Below, piece by piece: positions 1 to 13,899 of a stretch of 33,564 nt of DNA; position 1 is the first letter of the stretch; each line of letters begins with the position of its first letter. The notes beneath the pieces are model-generated. The model saw only the letters and a list, made by a program, of their open reading frames with translations. It did no database searches and was not told where the DNA came from. The position numbers were made by a program, and so were the translations under genes. Source of the DNA: Rubripirellula sp. (GTDB taxonomy: Bacteria > Planctomycetota > Planctomycetia > Pirellulales > Pirellulaceae); the NCBI GenBank assembly GCA_029213145.1, contig JARGNK010000060.1, positions 1 to 33,564 on the forward strand. The letters are read 5' to 3'.

Positions 1-1078
1 GTAGAGAGTTTTGCAGCTGAGAGAATCATCGGCAGCAGGTCAATGTTGGCGACAGGTTCTCGGCAAACGGTTCCCGGTTGGATCTTGTTCGGCCAGCGGA
101 CAATGCATGCGGTGCGAATACCGCCCTCGTATGTTTCCGTCCGGCCACCACGAAAGCGTGCGTTGGCTCCGGTCTCCAGCAAGAGATTCTCGCGGATCGA
201 TGCCCCATTATCCGAGGCAATTACCACGATTGTCTGGTCTTGCAAATCGAGTTCGTCAATCTGGTCGATGATACGGCCGATTCCCGCATCCAGAGCGGTC
301 ATCACTGCGTGATAGCCTTCGCGTGGATCTGATGAGTCAGCCCGATATCCGTACTGCTCAAAGTATTTCGCCGGCGCCTGCCACGTGGCCGATACGGCGG
401 GGCTTTGTTTTTGGGATTGGGGACGTGCGCCGCATTGAAAGGAACGTATGCAAGAAACGGCTGCCGGCGATGACGTCGAATGAAATCACAGGCTGCGTCG
501 GCAAAAAGATCAGTGCTATAACCCTCGATCTCGACAGGTGTCGTTCCGCGATAGAGATCTTTCTGCCCGTTGTAAACGTGAGTGTAATAATCGATGTTTC
601 CCGAACGGCAGCCGAGGAATTCGTCAAACCCACGATCTGTTGGACGACTCCCTTTCGCGAAACCCAGGTTCCATTTTCCAAAACAACCAGTCGCATAGCC
701 TGCCGGTTTGAGAAACTGCGGCAAGATCGTCTCCGTTTGAGGCAAGCCGACGCCTGTCCAATTCTCGTCACGGCTGAGTTGATGCGTCAGGCCGTTTCTT
801 AATGGATAGCGGCCGGTCAGCAACGCGCCACGGGAGGGCGTGCAGGAGGACGTCACTACATTGAAATCTGTGCAACGGACACCGTCCCTCGCTAGACGAT
901 CAATGTTGGGTGTGCGAATGACAGGATTTCCATAGCAGCCGATGTCACCGTAGCCGACGTTATCGATGTAGAGCAGCACGACATTCGGCAGTTGGAACGC
1001 ATCGGCACCGTACGTGTTGGAGCGCAACATCGCTGTAACGAAGGCCGCAAGAACGAAGAATCGCAAAAGGGCAGGCAT
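1..1078 (-). CDS. Secreted sulfatase (type I, formylglycine-dependent), frameshifted and cut by window edge
   Basis: Likely hydrolyses sulfate esters, probably of a polysaccharide, outside the cytoplasm. The ATG at 1078 starts a hydrophobic signal-like N-terminus (residues 1-24). Next come the metal-site stretch around D39 (YIDNVGYGD) and the sulfatase signature C79-T-P-S-R83, whose Cys would become formylglycine. A GKWNLG motif follows, where most family members have His instead of Asn. The frame continuing from the start runs off into unrelated residues after about 390 and stops at 302. A second frame takes over near 386-392 and runs without a stop to position 1, with clear sulfatase sequence (TWQAPAKYFEQYGY, then VIASDNGAS). 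One base therefore appears missing. This is either a sequencing error or a real frameshift that would inactivate the enzyme. The C-terminus lies beyond the window. Family is certain; substrate is unknown. Confidence 0.85.
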
Positions 1079-1729
1079 TTTGAACTCTGGGGGGGCGGGG
1101 GGCGTTTTGTGATGTCAGTTTTTGCTGGGCTGCCGGTCAATTTTGTTGCGTCATTATCATAAGACGCTCGCAAGAACCATGCGCTGATGGCTTGTTCACC
1201 AAGTTACGTGCCTCTTGCCCCATGTCCATTCGGCGAAAGACGCGAACACCATTCTAAAGCGTAGGTTTTTCACGATTTCGGCTTCGCTGGATGGGATTTT
1301 CGTAAGCAGCAAAGGAACGAAAAACGTTCAGTGGTGCGTTACTTAGTAAGTCGCATGCTGCTGCATGTTGTGCCGTCTAGAAATTAAAAATAGACGAAAA
1401 GAACAATCCTGATTTAATTGAGTGCATTCCATCCATTTAGATTGGAGATCGAGAGTTCTGAACTGCAATGCCCATTTGCCGGATTCTTCACCACAGATAT
1501 TTGATGATGCGAGTTTTCAGCTCCGTTCGCGGCGTTCAAACCGAGGCGAATATTCCTCACTGATTGTCTTCCGGTCCACGTGGATCGCGCGACAAGTTTG
1601 CTTCGGTTGAGGAAATGTGGAAGAGATTGATGTAAGGTATTCGCTGCCGAATCTAAATTGTCTTCTGAAGAGCTCGATCTCGATGCCGGTTGATTCTCCC
1701 ATCTGTCCAATGGTGAACAGGAAAAGCGA
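1079..1729. other. Divergent intergenic region, sulfatase / GDPD unit
   Basis: About 650 bp without a convincing gene; the short open frames here have no recognisable motifs. It should hold the promoters of the leftward sulfatase and the rightward GDPD gene. An AT-rich patch lies around 1380-1420. A G7-C-G6 tract (1089-1102) sits 11-24 nt upstream of the sulfatase ATG and reads as a C-tract on the coding strand. I see no tRNA, terminator or clear -35/-10 pair. Confidence 0.5.
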
Positions 1730-3466
1730 ATGACGCTTCATGTTTATTCCTTACCCGCTTGGATGCTCTCGTTCGCTTTCTACCTCGTAGGAAGTTGCTG
1801 TGTGGCGGCGGAGCCTATTCCCATTGCCCATCGTGGGTTGTTGCGTCATGCGCCCGAGAATACGTTGCCCGCCTTTGCAGCTTGTCTCGAATTAGGGATG
1901 GGCTTTGAGCTCGACATCCGAACAACAAAAGATGGCCACTTGGTCGTTATACATGACGACAATGTGCAGCGAACAACGAATGGCACGTCCCAGTCGGTGC
2001 GTGATTTGAGGCTCGATGAGCTGCAAAAGCTTGATGCGGGTAGCTGGTTCGGCAGTGCGTATACCGATTTGCACGTTCCGACTTTGGAAGAAACCTTGTC
2101 GCTGGTGCGTGAGAGGAAACGCGGTCCGACCTTGATCGCTCTCAATGTGAAGGATCTGCCCCGGGAAGGCGAGGCAAAGTTGGTCGCGCTTGTTGAAAAA
2201 TATGAATTGCTGAGTGAATCGTTTGCGTTCGACCAGATTGACGAGATGAGTGATCGACTGAAAAAGTTGAATCCTGCATTTCGAATTGGTCAAAACGTGA
2301 ATCAGCAGAGCATCAATGCTCGAATTGACGAGGGACGTTTGGACTGTTTCCTTCTTACTTCGCGACCACAGGAAGAGGATGTTCAGCGTTTGCACAAACT
2401 CGGTAAGCAGGTGCTGTTCAATTACGCTGGACCAATGAATCGAGACGCCGGCACGTGGCGTCTCGCTGCTGCTGCTGGCATTGACGGTCTGCTGACCGAT
2501 TTTCCATTGGAATGTAGATTGGCTTGGCGGATCGGAGCGGAATCTGCCAATAGTGTGCCCAATCTCGACCCCCGCGGCACGTGGGTCGAAACTCCCTGGG
2601 CAAGTCCGGTGATCGATCGCGGTAAGGCGGGAGCTTGGGACCATATGGCTGTCGATAATCCCTACGTTTACGTCGAGGACGACAGATTTTTCTGTTTCTT
2701 TGAAGCGCAGGACAAACCATTTGCGAACGAAGGAAGGGAAGCAATCGGAATTGCTGTTTCGCGCGACGGTCTGAACTGGAACAAGATCCCGGGCAACCCA
2801 ATTCTGACGACTGGCAATGAAGACACATGGGATGGTGTCGTGGCGAAGCTACCGACCGGTGTGATCAAGCATGATGGAATTTATCACCTCTTCTATTCAG
2901 GAAGAGACAATCAAACGAAACAGATCGGCGTTGCAACGGCGGTGCAACCTGCCGGCCCATGGATCAAACATCCTGACAATCCGGTACTCAGAAGTCGGCC
3001 TGGCAAATGGGACCAGGTTCTGTCAACTCACCCTGCCCCCGTGATTGAGTTAAACGGGCGATATCATCTTCTCTTTCGCGGAATGGTACGTCGCTATCAG
3101 AAGCAAGGAGTCGGGCTCGCCGTCAGTTCGAATCTTCGGCACTGGCAACGGTCTGTCCAGGAACCAGTCATTTCAAGCGATGAAGAGATCGCGTCGTTGG
3201 CCGTGGCGCGAGACGGCCAGCATCTCGTGGGGATCTCACAACCGATGGACCTGCAACGGCGAAGCTACTGGTTCTCCGATGACGCAAAGAATTGGCGAAA
3301 GGGGCCACCCGTCAACTTTCGTGCTTCGGTCGAAGCAGAAACCCTATCGAATCCGTTTCTTTGCGATGGGCAATGGACAGTCCTCTACGAGCAAAAAGAT
3401 CGCATTTATCGAGCTGTCCTGCAGTCGTGCGACGATTCCAGCACTTCTCGAAGGAGACGCGAATGA
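1730..3466 (+). CDS. Secreted glycerophosphodiester phosphodiesterase fused to a GH43/GH32-like beta-propeller domain
   Basis: Predicted exported two-domain enzyme of 578 aa. Residues 1-27 form a signal peptide ending in a VAA-like site. Residues about 29-270 are a GDPD TIM-barrel: H34-R-G, E43-N-T, E60/D62 and H75-D match the usual catalytic and metal-binding residues, and the LTDFP motif closes the barrel. Residues about 290-565 resemble the five-bladed propeller of GH43/GH32-type proteins, with repeated blade motifs (GLNWNKIPGNPIL, DGIYHLFYSG, GRYHLLFRG). Roles are inferred: cleavage of glycerophosphodiesters, or of related phosphodiester-linked glycans with the propeller binding or cleaving sugar. 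The start is an ATG preceded by AGGAAAAG. The stop overlaps the next start (ATGA at 3463-3466), indicating a translationally coupled pair. Confidence 0.85.
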   Translation: MTLHVYSLPAWMLSFAFYLVGSCCVAAEPIPIAHRGLLRHAPENTLPAFAACLELGMGFELDIRTTKDGHLVVIHDDNVQRTTNGTSQSVRDLRLDELQKLDAGSWFGSAYTDLHVPTLEETLSLVRERKRGPTLIALNVKDLPREGEAKLVALVEKYELLSESFAFDQIDEMSDRLKKLNPAFRIGQNVNQQSINARIDEGRLDCFLLTSRPQEEDVQRLHKLGKQVLFNYAGPMNRDAGTWRLAAAAGIDGLLTDFPLECRLAWRIGAESANSVPNLDPRGTWVETPWASPVIDRGKAGAWDHMAVDNPYVYVEDDRFFCFFEAQDKPFANEGREAIGIAVSRDGLNWNKIPGNPILTTGNEDTWDGVVAKLPTGVIKHDGIYHLFYSGRDNQTKQIGVATAVQPAGPWIKHPDNPVLRSRPGKWDQVLSTHPAPVIELNGRYHLLFRGMVRRYQKQGVGLAVSSNLRHWQRSVQEPVISSDEEIASLAVARDGQHLVGISQPMDLQRRSYWFSDDAKNWRKGPPVNFRASVEAETLSNPFLCDGQWTVLYEQKDRIYRAVLQSCDDSSTSRRRRE

Positions 3467-5385
3467 AGTTTTTGCGCTACACCCTGTTAGCGATGTGCCT
3501 ATGATCTCCGGCCCCAGTCCGCGCAGAAACTGAATCCGCCTTGAGAATCGTTCAAGCGAGCGACCAAGATCAGGTTGATCGGTATGGGAAATGGAATGAA
3601 AGTCGATTCCGTTTTGCCAAGACTGCCTCACTGCAAACTGCTGAAGCTGGCGCGGCGCTGGAGTTCAGCTTTGAGGGGACGGCCGTGGCTGTGCGACTTG
3701 GCGGGCACAACGTGCCGGCCTACGGCCCGCCGTCACTTGGCCGACTGCTAGTTTCCGTTGACGGAAAGCAGCAACGGTCTGTGGACCCGCGATCATCGCC
3801 GCGAGAAATTGTGCTGGCCGCTGGTCTTTCCCAGGGTCAGCACACCATCCGGATTGAACATCAGCCATTGGGCGACCTTACCGGATGCCGAGTGGAATCC
3901 TTTCGCGTCTGGAAGGATGAACGCGGCGAACTTCGTTTTCAGGTCAGTGGTGAAAAAAACTCGCACCTGGTTGACTGTCGCGCAATCGTCCGTCGTTGTG
4001 GCAAAGTCGTCCGTGACGCGCTGGTACGGAACTGGATGACCGGTCAGTGCTCGCTTACCGGACTTCCGATGGGAGAAGATTATTCGGTCGAGATCCAAGC
4101 AATCGGATGGCAGGCTTTTCGCTCGGGAAGCTTCAATGTTGATGCTGAAGGGCCTGTCGAAATCCCCGCGATCTATCTTCGCCGCGATCCCGCGACAGTG
4201 ATTCATCGTTTTCGCTTCCCGCAATTGAATCAGCCCGCCATTCGTCAGCCTGGTGAAACATTTCTCGCCCGGTTTTTGGGATTTGACGCCAAAATTGATG
4301 AAGTGAAGCTAACGCGAACCGCCGGTCCCGCAGTCATCTAGCGAGTGGTTCCGTTTGATGAAGATAAAGCTGCAGCCTACTACTACGACCGCGAAATCAT
4401 GGTCCGGGTGCCTGACGATATGCCGCCCGGAATCTACGATCTGACTGTCACAGTTGCGGGTAACGCGCGGGCAGGTGTATGCCGGTCTCCTCGCAGTGTG
4501 TATGTCGTCAATCGATACCCAATCGATCCCGTGTTCATTAGCTTTGGACACCTCGACACGTCAGGGCAACACCAGGCGGAGTATCTTGAACGGCTTGTTG
4601 ACGTGATCAACGTGATCGGTCCTGATATGGTCTTGTGCAGCAACGCCTGCAACGCGGGGTACGTTTCCGGAGCACTTGCATCGCTCGACATCCCCTACGT
4701 CATCAACTTTGGCAATCATCAATTTCCAGGACATGAAGCGTGGTATGGCGACCCCGTCGGACTTGTTGATTATGGGCCGAATATCAGTGTCCTTAATTTC
4801 GGTCTCCCTTGGCATTGCGATCAATCCAAAGCCAAATCGCTGTTGAATTCACGGCCCAAGACGCCGATTCGTGTCGTCAATGCTTTTGAGCCGAACGCGC
4901 CCATTCCGTTTTTGGACAGGCAGCAGATTCGTCTGATTCATGATGCGCACGGAACCGGAAAAAAAGTAGCCGACTTCGGCGCAACGCCGACTCGGCGGAT
5001 TGGAAAAACCAATTCGGAGAGCTTTCGCATTGTACGTTTTCTCGAGAACAGCGTCGCGTCCTGCACGTACAACGGCCACGAGACGGCACCCGTTCCTTAT
5101 CCGCGCGAATCACCACCACCGATCACGTTGAGTTTCAAACACGCGAATGACGGTACTCACGATTCCAATGCGGTAACCGTGACGAATCGACTTGCCGATG
5201 CGATTACAAATGGTCGAGTTTGCTTTATTCTGCCGAGCGGGGAATATCAAATTGACCGAGGGCGACACGAGTCGTTGGTCACGAGCGACGATGGCCAGTA
5301 CATCATCCTGACAATCCGTCTTAACATCCCAGCGAACGGAGTCGAGGTCATCAGAGTTGAGCCTCACCAGTCCGCAGAGGAATGA
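3463..5385 (+). pseudogene. Exported phosphoesterase-like protein gene with two in-frame nonsense codons
   Basis: One continuous frame of 641 codons is interrupted by TGA at 3502-3504 and TAG at 4339-4341. The ATG at 3463 overlaps the upstream stop and begins a signal peptide (MKFLRYTLLAMCL). The TGA falls inside it, and the sequence continues in the same frame with SPAPVRA-E, a typical signal-peptidase site. Residues after that form a beta-sandwich-like region. Past the TAG, the frame holds a region reminiscent of calcineurin-like phosphoesterases (FISFGHLDT, then INFGNHQ); the usual GDxxD/GNH[DE] metal motifs are incomplete, so function is uncertain. Both stops are one C-to-T change from CGA or CAG. 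A TTG at 3541 and the GTG at 4345 could in principle restart translation, but the products would lack export signals. Confidence 0.75.
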
Positions 5386-5963
5386 GGGTTTGTGGATAGA
5401 TCGCAGTCATAAGCCGTTGACTGAGTTGGGTGGAATTCACGAGCTTGTCAATCTTGAACTGCACGTGATGAAAAGCAAGTTTTCGCCGATAGAATGCGAT
5501 CAACTCGCACCGAGCTGAAAGTCGCAGGCGGCCACTGCTCTGCGAGTTGCCTGGGCCAAGGCTACTCAAAGTGGCGGACTACTTCCGGCGAACTTTGGTT
5601 CCGGTTCCTTCAGTGAGTGGATTGGACCGATCAGCCGTTGTTCATCGCATCTGGATTCTTGCTTGCGACAACGTGCCCGTTGCCCTGGTTGAACCCGTTG
5701 CCCTAGTTGAACCCGGTGACTTGGTTGAATACGTCGTTTAGCAGCGTGGAATCACGCAACGATCATGCGTTTCCCTGTTCCGTTTTCGGTTGGAAAGTTG
5801 GAAAAGACAGTCCACCGAGAACACGTCCTGAACAGCGGACTGCTCAGCTCACCACAACTCGTGTGCAGTGTTCTGCGAATAAAATTCTGCCGTTGAGTTC
5901 CATGGCCTCAGGCTCGATCGCACTTGAGGCAGTCACGTGTTCAGGTTCAACGACTTCGAGCGT
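5386..5963. other. Intergenic region between convergent genes
   Basis: About 580 bp between the ends of the phosphoesterase-like gene and the leftward cupin gene. No convincing gene is seen. The only notable structure is a three-unit 18-bp tandem repeat at 5679-5732. No strong terminator hairpin followed by a T-run was found for either gene. Confidence 0.45.
5679..5732. repeat. Three-copy 18-bp tandem repeat
   Basis: Units at 5679-5696, 5697-5714 and 5715-5732. The first two differ at one position (GTTGCCCTGGTTGAACCC type); the third is more diverged. It lies in a non-coding spacer and resembles the degenerate repeats in other spacers of this window. Confidence 0.7.
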
Positions 5964-8612
<2,649 letters not shown>

Positions 8613-9488
8613 TTAACTCTTGGCAAGCAGTAAACGTTGTCTGAATTCGTTCAGCAATCGACTTTGGAAACGGTAGGGATTCCAAGCAACGGCAACTGTG
8701 CGTGTTGGTTTTCGACCGGAAATGGAGCGATAGATGCGGTGGGTACTTTGGTCAACCTTCTTTGCCATTGCAGGAATCATGGAAATTCCGTGGCACAAAG
8801 AAACAAGTTCCTGCACCATCGTCAACTGGCTGGTCTTTTCGACGGTCACAGGCTGGAACGATCGCTGGCGACAAAAGGAAATTATGTTGTCGGACAGACA
8901 GTGAGCTTCGTCGAGCAGAACAAACGGCAACGGCTCCACATCACTGAGGCGAATCGTTTTCTTTTCTCCCAACGGATGGTTCGGAGGAAGGACAAGAAAG
9001 AGCTCTTCGCTGAATAATTCTTTGACTTCCAAGTATTTGACGGGGATCGGCAGGGCTAGGATTGCCAAGTCGATTTCGCCTTGCGTGCAGCTTCTCAGCA
9101 GGTTGTCCGTTGTGTTCTCCTGCACGATGACCGTTGCCTTTGGAAACAGCTTGGAGAACTGCCTGAGGATTTCGGGCAGGAAATAAGGAGCAATGGTGGG
9201 AATCGCTCCAACGCGGATGCGACCACTTTCGCCGTCGTCGGTAATCTCGGCTTTGGTGTCTTCGAGAATCGATAGAACTTGTTGTGCTCGTGCCTGAAGC
9301 AGTGTGCCGGCATCGGTCAGTGAAACGGATCGCGTCTTGCGCTCGAAGACAGGTTGGCCGAGTTCTCCTTCGAGCTTCTGAATGGCACGGCTGAGCGCAG
9401 GCTGGGAAACGAGTAAGTCCTCGGCAGCTCTCGTGAAGCTGCGTCGCTCCGCAACCCGCAAAAAGTACCGAAGTTGATCGAGCTCCAT
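8613..9488 (-). CDS. oxyR: LysR-type peroxide sensor OxyR
   Basis: A 291-aa LysR-family regulator. Residues 1-60 form the winged helix-turn-helix ([23 protein letters not shown]). Residues about 90-290 form the regulatory domain. The identification as OxyR rests on C197 and C206 in a [11 protein letters not shown] context, with the same nine-residue spacing and nearly the same numbering as the redox pair C199/C208 of E. coli OxyR, plus divergent transcription from katG. The ATG at 9488 was chosen over an upstream alternative at 9572 because it gives the standard MELDQLRYF start and has an AGGGGA ribosome site at 9496-9501. Expected to activate katG when the cysteines are oxidised and to control its own transcription. 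Confidence 0.9.
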   Translation of the reverse strand: MELDQLRYFLRVAERRSFTRAAEDLLVSQPALSRAIQKLEGELGQPVFERKTRSVSLTDAGTLLQARAQQVLSILEDTKAEITDDGESGRIRVGAIPTIAPYFLPEILRQFSKLFPKATVIVQENTTDNLLRSCTQGEIDLAILALPIPVKYLEVKELFSEELFLVLPPNHPLGEKKTIRLSDVEPLPFVLLDEAHCLSDNIISFCRQRSFQPVTVEKTSQLTMVQELVSLCHGISMIPAMAKKVDQSTHRIYRSISGRKPTRTVAVAWNPYRFQSRLLNEFRQRLLLAKS

Positions 9489-9573
9489 CAAATTGTCCCC
9501 TGTTTTTTCTATGCATTGGGTGCATGACACATAGCAGTGCAATGCATTGGCCGAATCCCTTGGGGGTGCCAAT

Positions 9574-12019
<2,446 letters not shown>

Positions 12020-12692
12020 TCGCACGCGATTAGGTGTAGAGAATCGCCTAAGAGCTCACGCTCCAAGCGTGAGCTCTTAGGGAACGCCGAAGAAGACCCT
12101 CCGAATGGTCACCGAGGACAACTCATTCCACTGGGTTCCGAAATAGAAATAGAGATGTTCGTAGTCCAACATGCAACGATTCACCGCAGCTTTTTCTGCT
12201 ACGGGGGTTTAGCGGTTGTGCCCCTGCGTCAGCCAGCTTCGTTCGATATCCATATCCATGATTAGCGGGCAGGATTCAGACTGGCGGTAAACCGGAGCAC
12301 GGTTGCATCGCTGGGATTGTGTTTTGGGCCGAACTCAGTGATAAAAGCGTTCGAATTTTCACGTGGACGACGCTGTACGTGACAGAGATTGGTCAGGTTC
12401 TACATGCCTGGTGATGACTCGGGAACGGATGGACCAAACCTGACTGGTGCGCGTCAAATGGGGGCGTGGTCTAACCAATCGACCGATGATTCCGTCGGCG
12501 AGAGCAGCAAAAGAAAAGTCCTCAGAGTATTTGGGTTCCGCGGCTTTGATTCATTTGTGGTGAGGAGATTCGAGTAAGTGAATCGACTCTCTGGACAGCC
12601 CTCTTTTCGATAAATAAAAGAAGAACAAAAAGTAGACAGCAAGAGGTTAGGGTAACAGCGAGCTTTCGGGATCGTTGCGTTGAGGGAAGATC
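12020..12692. other. Intergenic region, katG to DUF3419 gene
   Basis: About 670 bp. It holds a long perfect palindrome just after katG and an AT-rich stretch near 12608-12645 that may contain the promoter of the DUF3419 gene. Open frames here look non-coding. Confidence 0.45.
12047..12081. terminator. Perfect 16-bp inverted repeat downstream of katG
   Basis: Arms 12047-12062 and 12066-12081 are exact reverse complements with a 3-nt loop (CCA). It lies 28 bp after the katG stop, so it could end or stabilise the katG transcript. No T-run follows, so it is not a classical intrinsic terminator. It may instead be a dispersed REP-like palindrome. Confidence 0.65.
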
Positions 12693-13880
12693 GTGGCCAG
12701 ACCACTTATTTCCTTGCGTGGAAGCCGTCCAATGAGCCACACGTACCTTCGATCGACATCCATGACCAATACGAGAACGAATCTTCACGATGCCGGAATT
12801 CAGTTTCGCGCCGATTTAGATTTCGTGCGATACGCTGGCTGCTGGGAGGATGCTGACATCCTGATCGAGGCGATTCGACCGGGTCCGGGGAAAAGGGTGC
12901 TTTCGATCGCGTCGGCGGGTGATAACTCTTTAGCGCTGCTGGCGACCGGCGCTGAAGTCGTAGCGGCAGACCTGAACGTGGCTCAGCTTGCCTGTCTAGA
13001 ACTTCGAGTTGCCGCGTTTCGACATCTCCAACACGATCATCTATTGGCGTTTCTTGGTATCCATGACTCTGATCAACGTTTGGCTACCTATGCTTTGCTA
13101 GAGCCTGACCTGTCGGACTCCGCGAGAGAATTCTGGAGGACGCGGCGTGCAGAGGTTTCCCAAGGAATCATTCATATCGGCAAGTTCGAGAAATACTTCC
13201 AGATCTTTCGCAGGCGGGTGTTGCCGTGGATTCATTCGCGGCGGACGCTGATGGAGCTGTTTGAACCGAAGAGTCAGGCCGAAAGGGTGCAGTTTTGGAA
13301 CAACACATGGAACAACCGTCGATGGCGGATGCTGCTGCGTCTTTTCTTTAGTCGTTTTCTGATGGCACGGATGGGGCGTGATCCGGAATTCTTCCGCTAC
13401 GTGAACGGCCCCATTTCGGATCAGATTCAGCAACGCGCATGTTATGCGATGACCGTTCTGCCGACAGACCAGAATCCATACCTGCAATACATTGCGACGG
13501 GAAACTACCAGTCGGCGTTGCCCCGGTACCTCCGCGCCGAACATCATGATGCGATTCGCAGTGGACTTGATCGGCTAACCCTGTTTCATGGGCCAATCGA
13601 GGAAGCAGCGGCAAAGCACGGAGTCGGTGGCTTCGACGGTTTCAATCTTTCGGATATTTTTGAGTATGTCAGCGAAGAGCAAGCGAGTGCGATGTACGGC
13701 GCACTACTGCAACATGCCAACACGGGCGCTGGGATCGCATATTGGAACACGTTTGTTCCACGCTCCTGCCCGCGTGAATTGGCGGATAATGTAGTCCCGG
13801 CGACGCAACTCGCAGCTGAGTTATTTGCTCAAGACAAAGCGTTCTTTTACGGGCACTTTCAGATCGATCAAGTGAAGTGA
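12693..13880 (+). CDS. DUF3419 / BtaA-like SAM-dependent 3-amino-3-carboxypropyl transferase
   Basis: A 395-aa protein of the family of BtaA, which transfers the 3-amino-3-carboxypropyl group of S-adenosylmethionine to diacylglycerol in betaine-lipid synthesis. The N-terminal part has the SAM-binding pattern (YAGCWEDADILIEAI, then VLSIASAGDNSLALLA, then VVAADLN), and GFDGFNLSDIFEY near residue 315 is typical of the family. No BtaB-like N-methyltransferase is in the window, so a complete betaine-lipid pathway is not shown. The GTG at 12693 has GAGGGAAG upstream; in-frame ATG codons at 12732 and 12762 are alternatives. The gene converges on the ten-gene cluster with only 19 bp between stops, so a shared role is possible but unproven. 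The acceptor might be a lipid other than diacylglycerol. Confidence 0.75.
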   Translation: MARPLISLRGSRPMSHTYLRSTSMTNTRTNLHDAGIQFRADLDFVRYAGCWEDADILIEAIRPGPGKRVLSIASAGDNSLALLATGAEVVAADLNVAQLACLELRVAAFRHLQHDHLLAFLGIHDSDQRLATYALLEPDLSDSAREFWRTRRAEVSQGIIHIGKFEKYFQIFRRRVLPWIHSRRTLMELFEPKSQAERVQFWNNTWNNRRWRMLLRLFFSRFLMARMGRDPEFFRYVNGPISDQIQQRACYAMTVLPTDQNPYLQYIATGNYQSALPRYLRAEHHDAIRSGLDRLTLFHGPIEEAAAKHGVGGFDGFNLSDIFEYVSEEQASAMYGALLQHANTGAGIAYWNTFVPRSCPRELADNVVPATQLAAELFAQDKAFFYGHFQIDQVK

Positions 13881-13899
13881 TCGCGGATGGAAGGACGAG

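Noticed and set aside
3502-4341. Selenocysteine or stop-codon reassignment in the phosphoesterase-like gene
   Set aside because: Both TGA and TAG are interrupted sites, and TGA, TAG and TAA all serve as normal stops in neighbouring genes.
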